A stretch of 64,000 nt of DNA from Devosia sp. 2618 (GCF_040546815.1 NZ_JBEPOO010000001.1:1860001-1924000); one strand, 5' to 3'. Shown: positions 8,687 to 17,875, numbered from the stretch's first letter. Numbers and translations are program-made. The notes: generated from the letters alone by a model not told the origin.

Positions 8687-9753
8687 GCCGGTTTCGCCTC
8701 AGGTTCTGCTTCCGGCGCCACGGGGGCAGCCTTGATCGGAAAGCGCTTCATGGTATCGCCGATCTTGTCGATCAGGCGGCTGCGGGCCATTTCGTAGGAC
8801 AGGCCCAGAGCACTCTTGTAGCCAATTTCGTCGGTGCCGCCATGGGATTTGATGACGATGCCATTGAGCCCCATGAAGACGCCGCCATTGACGGTGCGTG
8901 GGTCCATCTTGCGGCGCAAAGCGTTGATGGCCGACGAGGCAAACAGCGCCCCGATGCGGCTCATCAGGTTGGAATTGAAGGCGCTACGGAGATAGGCGGC
9001 AACCTGCCGGGCGGTGCCTTCGGCGGTCTTGAGGGCGATATTGCCGACAAAGCCTTCGGTGACGACAACGTCCACAGTGCCCTTCCCGATATCGTCGCCT
9101 TCGACGAACCCATGATAGGTAAAGCCGGCGCCGCTGGCCTCGCTGAGGATGCGGCCGGCCTCCTTGATGGATTCGAGACCCTTTACTTCCTCGGTACCCA
9201 CATTGAGCAGGCCAACGGTGGGTGAATCGTCATCGAACAGGCAGCGCGCGAGCGCTGAGCCGAGAATGGCGTAGTCGACGAGCTGACGTGCATCGGCGCC
9301 AATCGTTGCGCCCATATCGAGCACCACGATGTCGCTGCGCATGGTCGGCCAGATCGCAGCGATGCCGGGGCGGGAAATGCCCTCCATCGGCCGCAGGCAG
9401 AAGGTTGCCATTGCCATCAGCGCGCCAGTATTGCCGCCAGAAACGGCAACGTCGGCTTCGCCGTCCTTGACCGCCTGAATGGCCATCCACATCGAAGACG
9501 TGCCCTTGCCCTTGCGCAGGGCCTGGCTCGGCTTTTCATCCATGGCGATGACGATCTCGCTATGGCGGACCGTGGACACAGGTTTGAGATCCGGAAACTC
9601 TTCGAGCAGCGGAGCAATCAGCTCCTGGCGGCCATGGAAGATGAAACGGGTATTCTTGCGCTCGCGCAGGGCAAGCCACGCGCCGTGGATCACCGCGCGG
9701 GGTGCGTTGTCGCCGCCCATCGCATCCACTGATATTGTTATAGTATCGGTCAT
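8683..9753 (-). CDS. plsX: Phosphate acyltransferase PlsX
   Basis: Makes acyl-phosphate from acyl-ACP for phospholipid synthesis. The 356-residue protein begins with [21 protein letters not shown], the usual PlsX start, and has ASVHSE-type region [27 protein letters not shown] and the C-terminal [12 protein letters not shown]. The tail after about residue 335 is Pro- and Glu-rich ([14 protein letters not shown]). DUF177 and CBP3 genes lie upstream on the same strand, 82 bases away. The ribosomal protein L32 gene that sits between DUF177 and plsX in many bacteria is absent here. Confidence 0.96.
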   Translation of the reverse strand: MTDTITISVDAMGGDNAPRAVIHGAWLALRERKNTRFIFHGRQELIAPLLEEFPDLKPVSTVRHSEIVIAMDEKPSQALRKGKGTSSMWMAIQAVKDGEADVAVSGGNTGALMAMATFCLRPMEGISRPGIAAIWPTMRSDIVVLDMGATIGADARQLVDYAILGSALARCLFDDDSPTVGLLNVGTEEVKGLESIKEAGRILSEASGAGFTYHGFVEGDDIGKGTVDVVVTEGFVGNIALKTAEGTARQVAAYLRSAFNSNLMSRIGALFASSAINALRRKMDPRTVNGGVFMGLNGIVIKSHGGTDEIGYKSALGLSYEMARSRLIDKIGDTMKRFPIKAAPVAPEAEPEAKPA

Positions 9754-9835
9754 TTCAGCCCGTTCTGCACCTCAACGAGGAGGCAACCAAACATATCCCA
9801 TCATGGGGTCGGTGCAACCCCGCCATAGGGCCCTA

Positions 9836-10372
9836 TCAGTCGTTATCGGTAGACTTCTTCAGCTTTCCGAGGGCCGAAAATGGTCCAGTGTCCGAGTTGC
9901 CCAAGTCCACTCCCAGGGATTCGAGGCTTTCGCCTTCCCTTCTGGGATATGGATCAATGGCGAGCGCCAAAGTCTCAATGAGCAAAGTGCTCAAATCCAC
10001 TTCGGGACCGTCGATGTGATCTGGAAAATCATCGTCCTCAAGATCAACAAACACCTCAGCACCGGGTGCAGACTTATTGGCCTGAGATTCAGGCAAAAAT
10101 ACGCGATCTACCGCTTCATCGATATGCTGACCGACAGGTTCGAACGAAACCACAGATGGCTGCACGATATGGGACTTGAGCCGCCCAAGCGCACGGATGC
10201 CGCCGCGGAACGGCGCAACAGTCAGATTGGCCTCAAACGAATCGATAGCGATGAGCTTGAGTGATTCTGCCAATGCAGCGCGCGTCGGCTCATCGAGTGA
10301 GACCTTCAGATCGCGGCCGGTGGTGGGTAGACGGTCGATACGGACAATGGCGTCAAAGATCGGTTCGCTCAC
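9836..10372 (-). CDS. DUF177 (YceD-like) protein
   Basis: A 178-residue DUF177 protein. Members of this family are linked to 23S rRNA accumulation or L32 handling in other bacteria and plastids. Visible are the N-terminal FDAIVRIDRLPTTGRDLKVSLDEPTR and an acidic centre (FVDLEDDDFPDHIDGPEVDLSTLLIE) with the family's E-V-D-L pattern, followed by RREGESLE. Zinc-ligand cysteines are absent. Its start overlaps the stop of the CBP3 gene by 4 bases. Function in this organism is inferred from family membership only. Confidence 0.85.
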   Translation of the reverse strand: MSEPIFDAIVRIDRLPTTGRDLKVSLDEPTRAALAESLKLIAIDSFEANLTVAPFRGGIRALGRLKSHIVQPSVVSFEPVGQHIDEAVDRVFLPESQANKSAPGAEVFVDLEDDDFPDHIDGPEVDLSTLLIETLALAIDPYPRREGESLESLGVDLGNSDTGPFSALGKLKKSTDND

Positions 10373-10896
10373 GCTACGGCCTCGAAGGTGATGTCGCCGG
10401 CGGTGATCGCGCCGGCAGACTGGGCCTCAAGAGCACGGCTTTGGGCAAAGAGATACTGGACGAGCTGTTCGATATGGGGCCCACTTTCGTCCTCGAACAG
10501 ATTGCGCGCGATCACTGCCTGCGCTGCAGCAGAATCATTGCGGTCCATGGCTTCGTTGAGCGCAGCGAGCAGACCAAAGAAGATGTTGCCCATCTTCTGA
10601 ATCTTCTTAGGTACACCGAGGTCGCCCACCCCCATCTCGCGCAGGGAGCGGTCCATGTCCTTGAAAAACAGGTCAAATACGGCCTGGCTAAAGTCTTTCT
10701 GGGTGCCGGATTCAGCGCGTAGGCGGCGGAACAGCAGCGCCAGGTGCAGGCAGATCATATCGAAACGCCCTGTCACCGTGTCTGGCACTTGCCATTGCGC
10801 GTAGAAGTGCGGCTGCCGGGATTGCGCCACAATGGAATTATAAACGGCATACACCGGTTCAGTGGCTGTGTTCTTGCGAAACAGGGACAGGATCAT
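10369..10896 (-). CDS. Ubiquinol-cytochrome c chaperone (CBP3/UQCC1) family protein
   Basis: The 175-residue product matches the bacterial CBP3-like family, implicated in cytochrome bc1 complex biogenesis. It has VYNSIVAQSRQPHFYAQWQVPDT, RFDMICLHLALLFRRLR, FFKDMDRSLREMGVGDLGVPKK and IQKMGNIFFGLLAAL. The start at ATG 10896 gives MILSLFRKN, as in relatives; the frame to 11007 runs into the bamE promoter. Divergent from bamE with 167 bases between. Its position beside DUF177 and bamE is conserved in Rhizobiales. Confidence 0.9.
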   Translation of the reverse strand: MILSLFRKNTATEPVYAVYNSIVAQSRQPHFYAQWQVPDTVTGRFDMICLHLALLFRRLRAESGTQKDFSQAVFDLFFKDMDRSLREMGVGDLGVPKKIQKMGNIFFGLLAALNEAMDRNDSAAAQAVIARNLFEDESGPHIEQLVQYLFAQSRALEAQSAGAITAGDITFEAVA

Positions 10897-11063
10897 GGGT
10901 TCATGCTCAGTATCTTGATCGGTCAAACCGGGGGCAAACACGCCCGCCGCACCAATGTCAGCTTGCCAGATAGACCGGTTGGCAGCTACACATTCCGGCA
11001 ACTGCAAGGGTTGCCGCCTTGTTGCCGTGCCTATAGTCGAGAGCCATCGGGAAAGTCAAATTC

Positions 11064-11513
11064 ATGCCTCTGCGTACCGCTACCGGTTCCATCGCGCCGC
11101 TCGCAACTGCCGCCCTGCTTGCGATCACCCTGGCAGCCTGCACCAGCGCTACCTCGCTCGTGACCAAGCGTACTCAGGGTTATGAAATCTCCGAAAGCGC
11201 CATGGCTCAGATCCGGCCCGGTCAGAGCCAGGAACTGGTGACGATCGTTCTCGGGTCGCCACAGTCGACCAACACGTTCGGTGACCAATCAGCATTTTAT
11301 TATGTCGAGACCAAGGTTCGGCAGACCTCGTTCGGCGTGACGTTGACTGACTCGCGCACCGTTCTCGTCATCTATTTTGACAAGAACAAGAAGGTGGTCG
11401 ACAAGGCCGTCTATGGTCTTAAGGATGGCAAGACGATAGCAATCGAGAGCCGCCGTACGTCGTCGTTCGGCGAAGACCGCTCGTTCATCGACCAGATCCT
11501 GAACAGCTTCTAA
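11064..11513 (+). CDS. bamE: Outer membrane assembly lipoprotein BamE
   Basis: Accessory lipoprotein of the Bam machine that folds outer-membrane proteins. The 149-residue product has a lipoprotein signal with lipobox LAAC and Cys26. The SmpA/OmlA domain follows: QIRPGQSQELVTIVLGSPQSTNTFGDQSAFYYVE, then FDKNKKVVDKAVYGLKDG. A rho-independent terminator follows directly at 11533. The 11.1-kb divergence with CBP3 is the common Rhizobiales arrangement. Confidence 0.93.
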   Translation: MPLRTATGSIAPLATAALLAITLAACTSATSLVTKRTQGYEISESAMAQIRPGQSQELVTIVLGSPQSTNTFGDQSAFYYVETKVRQTSFGVTLTDSRTVLVIYFDKNKKVVDKAVYGLKDGKTIAIESRRTSSFGEDRSFIDQILNSF

Positions 11514-11532
11514 GCTGCCCATTCTATTGCTC

Positions 11533-11559
11533 AAAGCCCCGGGAGACCGGGGCTTTTTT
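11533..11559 (+). terminator. Rho-independent terminator after bamE
   Basis: Perfect 10-bp arms AAAGCCCCGG and CCGGGGCTTT around GAGA, ending in a T-run (TTTTTT). Lies 19 bases after the bamE stop. Confidence 0.92.
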
Positions 11560-11570
11560 GTTTGAAAGTA

Positions 11571-11963
11571 ATGACAATGCACCACAACAGCGACGATCAC
11601 CGCGCCTTGGCTCTATGGGCGGCGACCTGCGCCGAACGCGTCTTGCCGTTGTTTGAGAGCGACGTTCCGGGCGATCAGCGTCCACGCCAAGCGATCGGCG
11701 CGGTGCGCCGTTGGGCAAAGGGGAACCTGTCGGTGGCCCATGCGCGCCAGTACGCACTGGATGCCCACGCTGCAGCCCGCGAGGCGCCCAATGGGGCAGC
11801 GCGTGAAGCTGCCAGAGCGGCAGGCCACGCCGCTGCGACCGCGCATGTTCCAAGCCATGCGCCACACGCAGCGAACTATGCGCTTAAGGCTGTTGAAGCG
11901 GCCGGCGGCAATGTGGATGCGGAAGAAGCTTGGCAGGACGACAACCTGCCCAAGCTCGGCTAG
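11571..11963 (+). CDS. Putative immunity protein, Imm-5-like domain
   Basis: A 130-residue alanine-rich helical protein that resembles the family annotated as putative immunity protein (Imm-5-like). Characteristic are HRALALWAATCAERVLPLFE at the N-terminus, RPRQAIGAVRRWAKG, ARQYALDAHAAAREA, and the repeated AARAAGHAAATAHVPSHA stretch. Immunity is a database label; I know of no tested function. No polymorphic toxin, secretion gene or other immunity gene lies beside it. ATG 11571 or ATG 11577 could start the gene; TTG 11562 is less likely. It follows the bamE terminator and is convergent with nusB, 12 bases away. Confidence 0.72.
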   Translation: MTMHHNSDDHRALALWAATCAERVLPLFESDVPGDQRPRQAIGAVRRWAKGNLSVAHARQYALDAHAAAREAPNGAAREAARAAGHAAATAHVPSHAPHAANYALKAVEAAGGNVDAEEAWQDDNLPKLG

Positions 11964-11975
11964 GCGCCCACTGCC

Positions 11976-12470
11976 CTATTTGGTCTCGGTCAGGTCCGAG
12001 CCAGCTTCGCGTGCAATCGAATCGAGCGTTGCGTTGACGAGGCCGCTGGCGTCGTCCTCGTAGAACGCCTTGGCGATATCGACATATTCGGTGATGACGA
12101 CGCGCGGCGGAATGTCCTTGCGGCGCAGCAATTCGAACGCTGCAGCACGCAGGATGGCGCGCAGCGTTGCATCGACGCGCTCGACTGGCCAGCCTTCGGC
12201 CAGCGCGCGATCAACTGCAGGGTCAATGGCCAGCTGGTGCTTGGCGACGCCCGACACGATCTGGCGAAAGAAATCCGCGTCGGCTGGCAGATACTGCTCG
12301 CCTTCAATCTCGCGACCGAGGTGGAAGGTGCCGAACTGCGCCAGCGTATCCTCGAGTGTCGCCCGACCGACATCCATCTGGTAGAGCGCCTGCACAGCGG
12401 CAAGGCGTGCGGCGCCGCGCTGGTTGGCTGGGCGGTCTGCTTGCGGGTCGCGTTTGGGGGCGTCGGCCAT
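11976..12470 (-). CDS. nusB: Transcription antitermination factor NusB
   Basis: Binds boxA RNA with NusE in rRNA antitermination complexes. The 164-residue protein has the NusB helical core: RGAARLAAVQALYQMDVG, FFRQIVSGVAKHQLAIDPAVDRAL, ERVDATLRAILRAAAFELL, and PPRVVITEYVDIAKAFYEDDASGLVNATLDSIAR. ATG 12470 is chosen; TTG 12482 would add four residues. In relatives nusB follows ribH. Here ribH and ribE are missing and the next gene upstream is ribD, across an 89-base non-coding gap. Confidence 0.95.
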   Translation of the reverse strand: MADAPKRDPQADRPANQRGAARLAAVQALYQMDVGRATLEDTLAQFGTFHLGREIEGEQYLPADADFFRQIVSGVAKHQLAIDPAVDRALAEGWPVERVDATLRAILRAAAFELLRRKDIPPRVVITEYVDIAKAFYEDDASGLVNATLDSIAREAGSDLTETK

Positions 12471-12571
12471 GGCTGCTTTCAAACTTCAAAGTGGTGGCCG
12501 CAGGGCCGCGCTGACGTTGGGCTGGTAAACCCCATAGTCGTCCGCGCGCCGAACTTCAACAAGCGTTGCGG

Positions 12572-13657
12572 CTAATCTGATTGTAGGGGGCGTTCGTAGA
12601 TGACCAGTGTGTCTTTGCCAAGCGCCTGTGTTTCGATCTCGCGCAAACCTGCGGTGGAAATCGCGCCCATCAACAGCTGTTGCGTGGCGCTGGCGTGGTC
12701 TGCCGCTTCGGCATGGTGCGAGACGTCGACAAGGACGAGCCGGTCGACCAGCTTTGCCTTGAGCAAGGCATCGACCAGCGTCTGACCGGCTTCAACAAGC
12801 AGGTTTTGCACGCCCTTATCGGACAACGCGCGCAACGCTTTGGCGAGGTCAGGACTGCCATCCGTTCCGGCAACACGAATGACGTCGATGGATACCGGAG
12901 CGTCGATAGAAACGCTGGTTTCGGCAATGATTGCAGTGCGATAGCCGGAGAACCCGCCAATCAGATTCACTTTGCGATCAAGACCTTTTGTATCGGCAAC
13001 AACGACGCGCAGTGGAGTGCGGTCGGCCAGGCCGGGCAGTTGAATGGTCAGTTTCGGATCGCTGTCACGCGCAGTCTGTGCATCGACGAGAATGGCGTCA
13101 GAGCGGCTGCGTTCAACGTCGCGCCAACCTGTGGTTTTGGGGTCGAGCGCAGCGGCAGCGCCCTGCCCGGAGGCGGTCGGGAGCACCACTGTGACATAGG
13201 GCCTATGCGCTGTGTGGCGCATGAAGTGACCGGCATGCAGCGCTTCTGAACCCTCATGGTGGGCGAGGACGGCCTCGACGCCGGCTGACTCAAGCTGGCT
13301 GACGCCAACGCCGACCGAACGGGCATGGGGATCTGCCGCGCCGATCACGACGCGCATCACGCCGGCGCGGATGATCGCGTCAATGCAAGGCGGTGTGCGT
13401 CCCCAATGGTGGCAAGGTTCGAGCGTTACGTAGAGCGTGCTGCCGGCGGCATCGAAACCGGCCAGTTCGACGGCCTGAGCGGCGGCGTGGGGACGACCGC
13501 CCTTCCCCGTCACCGCGCGCGAAACCAGCGTCTGGTTGAACGGGTTGACGACCAGAGCGGCCACAGTCGGATTCTCTGCCGTTGTACCGCGATAGGGTTC
13601 AGCAAAGCGAACGGCAGCGTCGAGCCAGCGCCGATCTTCCGACGACAGATCGCTCAC
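12572..13657 (-). CDS. ribD: Riboflavin biosynthesis protein RibD, degenerate
   Basis: RibD normally joins a zinc deaminase and a reductase that act on the GTP-derived pyrimidine in riboflavin synthesis. The 361-residue length is normal, and the zinc-site [21 protein letters not shown] is intact. The proton-shuttle motif, however, reads RPHAAAQAV where the family has PHAE; bases 13471-13485 confirm Ala. In the reductase half the usual K-x-A-x-SLDG segment is replaced by [10 protein letters not shown] and about half a dozen residues are lost before [19 protein letters not shown]. The C-terminal part (VQNLLVEAG) is recognisable. It overlaps nrdR by 4 bases. Probably not an active bifunctional RibD. 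Confidence 0.8.
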   Translation of the reverse strand: MSDLSSEDRRWLDAAVRFAEPYRGTTAENPTVAALVVNPFNQTLVSRAVTGKGGRPHAAAQAVELAGFDAAGSTLYVTLEPCHHWGRTPPCIDAIIRAGVMRVVIGAADPHARSVGVGVSQLESAGVEAVLAHHEGSEALHAGHFMRHTAHRPYVTVVLPTASGQGAAAALDPKTTGWRDVERSRSDAILVDAQTARDSDPKLTIQLPGLADRTPLRVVVADTKGLDRKVNLIGGFSGYRTAIIAETSVSIDAPVSIDVIRVAGTDGSPDLAKALRALSDKGVQNLLVEAGQTLVDALLKAKLVDRLVLVDVSHHAEAADHASATQQLLMGAISTAGLREIETQALGKDTLVIYERPLQSD

Positions 13658-14133
13658 TCGTCGTCGTCTCGAACAGAGCCCTGCCCGGTGGCGAGTTCAG
13701 CGAGGAAATCGCGGAAGTCATCGGCGGCGGAAAAGTTCTTGTACACCGAGGCAAAGCGTACGAAGGCAACGTCATCAAGGCCCTTGAGGCCGTCCATGAC
13801 ATATTCGCCGATCTGGTCCGACGTCACTTCGACATCGCCCAGACTTTCGAGCTGGCGGACGATGCCGGAGATCATGCGCTCGATACGGTCGGTTTCGACC
13901 GAGCGCTTGCGCAGGGCCGTATAGACTGATCGAGCTAGCTTTTCGCGGTCGAATGGGACCTTACGGCCGCTCTTTTTGACCACGGTCAGTTCGCGCAGCT
14001 GCACACGTTCGAAGGTGGTGAAGCGGCCACCGCATCCGTTACAGACGCGGCGGCGGCGGATGGCGCCAGAGTCTTCGGTCGGGCGGCTGTCCTTGACCTG
14101 CGTGTCGTCATTTCCGCAATAGGGACAGCGCAT
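13654..14133 (-). CDS. nrdR: Transcriptional repressor NrdR
   Basis: ATP/dATP-sensing repressor of ribonucleotide reductase genes. The 159-residue protein has the zinc ribbon with Cys3, Cys6, Cys31 and Cys34 ([10 protein letters not shown] ... [18 protein letters not shown]), then the ATP-cone: [28 protein letters not shown]-terminal [10 protein letters not shown] is acidic. It lies 9 bases after glyA and overlaps ribD, the order glyA-nrdR-ribD being standard in alphaproteobacteria. No ribonucleotide reductase gene is in this window. Confidence 0.96.
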   Translation of the reverse strand: MRCPYCGNDDTQVKDSRPTEDSGAIRRRRVCNGCGGRFTTFERVQLRELTVVKKSGRKVPFDREKLARSVYTALRKRSVETDRIERMISGIVRQLESLGDVEVTSDQIGEYVMDGLKGLDDVAFVRFASVYKNFSAADDFRDFLAELATGQGSVRDDDE

Positions 14134-14142
14134 AGTGAGCCC

Positions 14143-15444
14143 TTACTGACCGTAGATCGGGAAGCGATCGGTGAGCGTCTTCACCTTCTCGCGAACCTGC
14201 GCTTCGACAGCACCGTTATTGTCATCGCCATTGGTCGCAAGACCATCGAGCACTTCGATGATCAGCTCGCCGATAAGCTGGAACTCGGCCTCGCCGAAAC
14301 CGCGCGAGGTACCAGCTGGCGTACCCAGACGAATACCCGAGGTGATCGCCGGCTTTTCAGGATCGAATGGCACGGCGTTTTTGTTGCAGGTGATGTGAGC
14401 GCGCTCAAGAGCCGCTTCCGTCGCCTTGCCGGTCAGGCCCTTGGGGCGAAGATCGACCAGCATCAGGTGGTTGTCAGTGCCCTTGCTGACGATGTCGACA
14501 CCGCCACGCACCAGCGTTTCGGCCAGCACCTTGGCATTGGCAACGACCTGCTTGGCATATTCCTTGAACTCAGGCTGCAGCGCTTCCTTGAAGGCCACGG
14601 CCTTTGCCGCGATCACATGCATCAGTGGACCGCCCTGGATGCCAGGGAAGATCGCCGAGTTGATCTTCTTGGCGATGGCCTCGTCATTGGTGAGGATCAG
14701 ACCGCCACGTGGACCGCGCAGTGTCTTGTGGGTCGTGGTGGTCGCGACATGGGCATGCGGGAATGGGCTTGGGTACTGGCCGCCAGCAACGAGACCTGCG
14801 ACGTGAGCCATATCGACGAAGAGAATTGCCCCGACTTCATCGGCGATGGCGCGGAATTCGGCCCAATCGAGAACGCGCGAATAGGCCGAGAAACCAGCCA
14901 CGATCATCTTTGGCTTATGCTCCTGAGCGAGCTGACGAACCTGGTCCATATCGATCAGACCGTCCTGCTTGCGCAGGCCATACTGAATGGCGTTGAACCA
15001 CTTGCCAGACTGGTTTGGCTTGGCGCCGTGTGTCAGGTGACCACCGGCATCGAGCGACATGCCCAGAATGGTATCGCCGGGCTGGATCAGTGCCTGATAG
15101 ACGCCCTGGTTGGCCTGCGAGCCCGAATTTGGCTGCACATTGGCATATTCTACGCCGAACAGTGCCTTTGCGCGGTCGATTGCCAGCGTTTCAGCAATGT
15201 CGACATACTGGCAGCCGCCATAGTAGCGGCGGCCCGGATAGCCTTCGGCATACTTGTTGGTGAGGACAGAACCCTGCGCTTCAAGCACCGCCTGGGAAAC
15301 AATGTTTTCCGATGCGATCAGCTCGATTTCGCCCTGCTGCCGACCCAGCTCACTGGTAATGGCGGCGGCCAGCTCCGGATCGGTATCAGCGACCGAGTTG
15401 GAGAAGAAATGGGGAAACAGCGGAAGAGAGGATGCTGCGCTCAT
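14143..15444 (-). CDS. glyA: Serine hydroxymethyltransferase
   Basis: PLP enzyme that interconverts serine and glycine with tetrahydrofolate and supplies one-carbon units. The 433-residue protein shows [40 protein letters not shown], and the PLP-lysine motif [17 protein letters not shown] 15444 ([14 protein letters not shown]) has GGAG seven bases upstream; the frame extends 40 residues further but that part is unlike the family. First gene of glyA-nrdR-ribD. The 190-bp divergent gap to the BA14K gene contains a perfect 12-bp palindrome, TCCAAGCTTGGA, at 15525. Confidence 0.97.
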   Translation of the reverse strand: MSAASSLPLFPHFFSNSVADTDPELAAAITSELGRQQGEIELIASENIVSQAVLEAQGSVLTNKYAEGYPGRRYYGGCQYVDIAETLAIDRAKALFGVEYANVQPNSGSQANQGVYQALIQPGDTILGMSLDAGGHLTHGAKPNQSGKWFNAIQYGLRKQDGLIDMDQVRQLAQEHKPKMIVAGFSAYSRVLDWAEFRAIADEVGAILFVDMAHVAGLVAGGQYPSPFPHAHVATTTTHKTLRGPRGGLILTNDEAIAKKINSAIFPGIQGGPLMHVIAAKAVAFKEALQPEFKEYAKQVVANAKVLAETLVRGGVDIVSKGTDNHLMLVDLRPKGLTGKATEAALERAHITCNKNAVPFDPEKPAITSGIRLGTPAGTSRGFGEAEFQLIGELIIEVLDGLATNGDDNNGAVEAQVREKVKTLTDRFPIYGQ

Positions 15445-15634
15445 TGGCGTACTCCGGGCAGTCCCAACATCTGGTGTCGGAAGGGTGGTATGAACGCAGC
15501 CTCTAGCACAATCCGCGCCGGCGATCCAAGCTTGGACGCAGGTAAAATCGTCACAATGGCGCAACCCATTGCCTCATCAGGCATTGCTCAATCAGATGCG
15601 CGCTGTGAGCACGCAGAAAAATTGGAGGAATCCG

Positions 15635-16099
15635 ATGAAAACCGCACTCTCCGGCATTACCGCAGCCGTTCTGACAGGCCTGTTGTCGCTGACCAGCGTC
15701 ATGCCGGCCCAGGCGCAAAACCGCGTTCCCACTTATAGCGACCGTGATCGCGTGGTGCAGAACTACTGCGGCCAGTATTCCAACGACCGTGATTGTCAGG
15801 GCTACTACCGCGGTGGCTGGGGCGATAATGATTATAATCGCTTCTACCACAACCGCCGTTCTGGTCTCGATTCGATTGCCTCGGGCATTTTCGGCTTCAC
15901 GTTCGGCGCGATTCTCGGCAGCGCACTGGCCAATAGTTCGGGCGACCGCGTCGTCGGACGAGCCGGTGATCGTGTGATCGGTCGTGCAAATAACTACAGC
16001 GGCCACGTTGCAGCCTGCTACGCGCGCTTCCGCTCTTACGACGAGCGCACTGATACGTACCTCGGCTACGACGGCCGCCGTCATTACTGCAATCTGTAA
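15635..16099 (+). CDS. Secreted BA14K-type protein with glycine-zipper segment
   Basis: A 154-residue exported protein. The signal peptide ends around MPAQAQN. The middle is rich in Asn, Asp, Tyr and Arg (RDCQGYYRGGWGDNDYNRFY), followed by a hydrophobic Gly-rich span ([19 protein letters not shown]). The C-terminus HVAACYARFRSYDERTDTYL followed by YDGRRHYC is the BA14K signature, first described in a Brucella immunoreactive protein and common in Rhizobiales. GGAGG lies 7 bases before ATG 15635. The stop abuts the DUF6898 stop on the opposite strand with no spacing. Function unknown; envelope location is inferred. Confidence 0.85.
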   Translation: MKTALSGITAAVLTGLLSLTSVMPAQAQNRVPTYSDRDRVVQNYCGQYSNDRDCQGYYRGGWGDNDYNRFYHNRRSGLDSIASGIFGFTFGAILGSALANSSGDRVVGRAGDRVIGRANNYSGHVAACYARFRSYDERTDTYLGYDGRRHYCNL

Positions 16100-16303
16100 T
16101 TAGAACAGTCGGCGCGGTGCCTGTTTTGGTTCCGCGCCCAGCTTTTTGCGCAATTTCGCCAGCCCCATTTGCTGCATTTGCGCTTTGGTGGCGGAGACTG
16201 GCGCTATGACGATGACCTCGGTGCCTGTGTGGGCATCAATGGCAGCCACCCGCATTTGCTGACCGACCTGCACAAACTCAAAATAGACTTCGCCGTCGGC
16301 CAT
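16100..16303 (-). CDS. Small conserved protein, DUF6898-like
   Basis: A 67-residue protein with a beta-rich N-terminal part (GEVYFEFVQVGQQMRVAAID, TGTEVIVIAPVSATKAQMQQ) and a basic tail ending KQAPRRLF. This matches a short alphaproteobacterial family (DUF6898) of unknown role. The start at ATG 16303 is chosen because the family begins at MADGEVYFEF; the frame to 16441 passes through the upstream gene's terminator. It follows the L,D-transpeptidase gene on the same strand but is separated from it by that terminator. Confidence 0.72.
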   Translation of the reverse strand: MADGEVYFEFVQVGQQMRVAAIDAHTGTEVIVIAPVSATKAQMQQMGLAKLRKKLGAEPKQAPRRLF

Positions 16304-16350
16304 GTTCGGAACCCTCCGCGCAAAGCTAGCAAGATTCGGCGACAGCCCAA

Positions 16351-16379
16351 ACGAAAACGCCCTCCGGTGTGGAGGGCGT
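16351..16379 (-). terminator. Rho-independent terminator after L,D-transpeptidase
   Basis: On the minus strand, 9-bp arms ACGCCCTCC and GGAGGGCGT flank ACACC and are followed by TTTTCGTTT. Lies 25 bases after the transpeptidase stop. Confidence 0.8.
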
Positions 16380-16403
16380 CGGATTATCGGATCGGCGTTT
16401 TGA

Positions 16404-17663
16404 CTAGCTGAACGACACTTTGCCCTGCGCGTCAAAGTCATAGACGTCGTCGCGGAAGCTCACGGTGCCCTGACGGTTTGCCCAGGCGGTGATGTAGGTG
16501 GTGTGGATCGGCACGCGGGCCTTGCACTCAACGTCGAGACGCTGGAGCGAATCGAAGGTCGAGTTGACCTTGCCCTGATCCCAATCGCCATTGTCGCGCA
16601 GCAGCCAGTTGACCAATTCAGCGACGCCTTCGACGCGGACACAGCCCGACGAGTGGAAACGGGCGTTTTCGCCGAACAGCGCCTTGGACGGCGTATCGTG
16701 CAGATAGCAATCGTAGGGATTGTAGAAGTTGATCTTGCAGTGGCCCATCGAGTTGGCCGCACCTGGCTCCTGGCGATACATGTAGTTGATCGCGTTGCCC
16801 AGATTGTCCCAATTGATGGTCGAGGGCGAGATTTCCTGGCCCTTGCCGTCATAAATGTGGATGTTCTGCTCGGCCAGGTAGTTTGGATTTTCCTTCATAT
16901 ACTTGGTCAGATCGCGTTCAACCAAGGACTTTGGCACGTGCCAATAGGGGTTGAAGTTGATCTGGCTGACCTTGCTGGCCATGATCGGGGTGGCACGATC
17001 AACGCGACCGACAACCGCCGTGTGGCGCTGCTCAACCATGCCGTCATTGACCGCCTCGATGGTGGCGGCCGGAATGTTGACCACGACGTAGCGTGGATTG
17101 AGGTTCGCGGCCATGTTCTGAACGCGGGTAAAGTTCAGGTACAGCTGCTGCAAACGCTGCTGCGCCGGGACGTTCATTGCGTACCAGGTTGGCTCGTCGA
17201 CCTTGCCGTTCAGCACCAGACCGTGGCGGGCTTGGAAATTGCGGACGCCAGCATCGGTCGCGGCATCGAAGACGTCATTGACGTTTTCCACCAATGGCAT
17301 GTCGCCAGAGGAAATCAGGCGGCGCTTGAGTTGGATGGCTGCTTTGTGGCTCTTGCCTAGGCTAAGGCCATAAGCCTCCTGCGGGATTTCTTCCCAGCCC
17401 CCTGCCGCAACGAATGGCTCGTACTGCGAAATGGCAAGCTGGAGATTGTAGACCGTGTCAAACGACAGGATCGGCTCATTGGTGGCGATGAGCGCCTGTG
17501 CGGCCGACGTGTTGCCGCCCTGATCGGCTTCACGGAGCACGCGATTGTTGGAAAACATGTCCCAGACGGACCCGCCTTCCTGAGCACGCAGAGCACCCGG
17601 AAGGGCGACACTGGCCCCGGCGATTGCAGAATAACGAAGCAGAGAACGTCTATTCAGCCGCAT
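16404..17663 (-). CDS. L,D-transpeptidase, YcbB-type, Tat-exported
   Basis: Forms 3-3 cross-links or attaches proteins in periplasmic peptidoglycan. The 419-residue protein starts with MRLNRRSLLRYSAIAGASVA, a twin-arginine-like signal. A peptidoglycan-binding-like segment (FDAATDAGVRNFQARHGLVLNGKVDE) follows at about residues 130-160. The YkuD catalytic domain holds YLHDTPSKALF and RFHSSGCVRVE with Cys341. The downstream regulator gene ldtR and DUF6163 are its known Rhizobiales partners. Two palindromes upstream (17772-17810) are candidate control sites. Confidence 0.92.
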   Translation of the reverse strand: MRLNRRSLLRYSAIAGASVALPGALRAQEGGSVWDMFSNNRVLREADQGGNTSAAQALIATNEPILSFDTVYNLQLAISQYEPFVAAGGWEEIPQEAYGLSLGKSHKAAIQLKRRLISSGDMPLVENVNDVFDAATDAGVRNFQARHGLVLNGKVDEPTWYAMNVPAQQRLQQLYLNFTRVQNMAANLNPRYVVVNIPAATIEAVNDGMVEQRHTAVVGRVDRATPIMASKVSQINFNPYWHVPKSLVERDLTKYMKENPNYLAEQNIHIYDGKGQEISPSTINWDNLGNAINYMYRQEPGAANSMGHCKINFYNPYDCYLHDTPSKALFGENARFHSSGCVRVEGVAELVNWLLRDNGDWDQGKVNSTFDSLQRLDVECKARVPIHTTYITAWANRQGTVSFRDDVYDFDAQGKVSFS

Positions 17664-17771
17664 TGAAAGTCACCCGAAAATTCTGGCCGGAAAACCAAGG
17701 GCCATTTTTACCATTGCATCCCACGGCTCACAACGCGGTCAAACGCATGTGAACCTCGCTCAAATTCAAAC

Positions 17772-17810
17772 TTCATGAACCATGAATACGCGGGAAATGG
17801 TTTCAAACCA
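17772..17810 (-). promoter_or_regulatory. Two palindromes upstream of L,D-transpeptidase, candidate LdtR operators
   Basis: TTCATG-AAC-CATGAA at 17772-17786 and TGGTTTCAAACCA at 17798-17810 are both perfect inverted repeats, about 26 bp apart. They lie about 110-150 bases before the transpeptidase start. MarR proteins such as LdtR bind such sites. No binding motif for LdtR was compared, so the link is inference. Confidence 0.45.
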
Positions 17811-17849
17811 CGTAACGACGCAGTCTAGTGGATTTGCGGCACAAATGTG

Positions 17850-17875
17850 AACGCCGGCCCTTGCGGACCGGCGTT
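17850..17875 (-). terminator. Stem-loop after ldtR
   Basis: Minus-strand arms AACGCCGGTCC and GGGCCGGCGTT pair with one mismatch around GCAA, 44 bases after the ldtR stop. The U-run is poor (CACATTTG), so efficiency is uncertain. Confidence 0.55.

Noticed and set aside
9754..9835. A missing or tiny rpmF (L32) gene between DUF177 and plsX
   Set aside because: The 82-bp gap is too short for L32 and has no such frame; rpmF lies elsewhere in many alphaproteobacteria.
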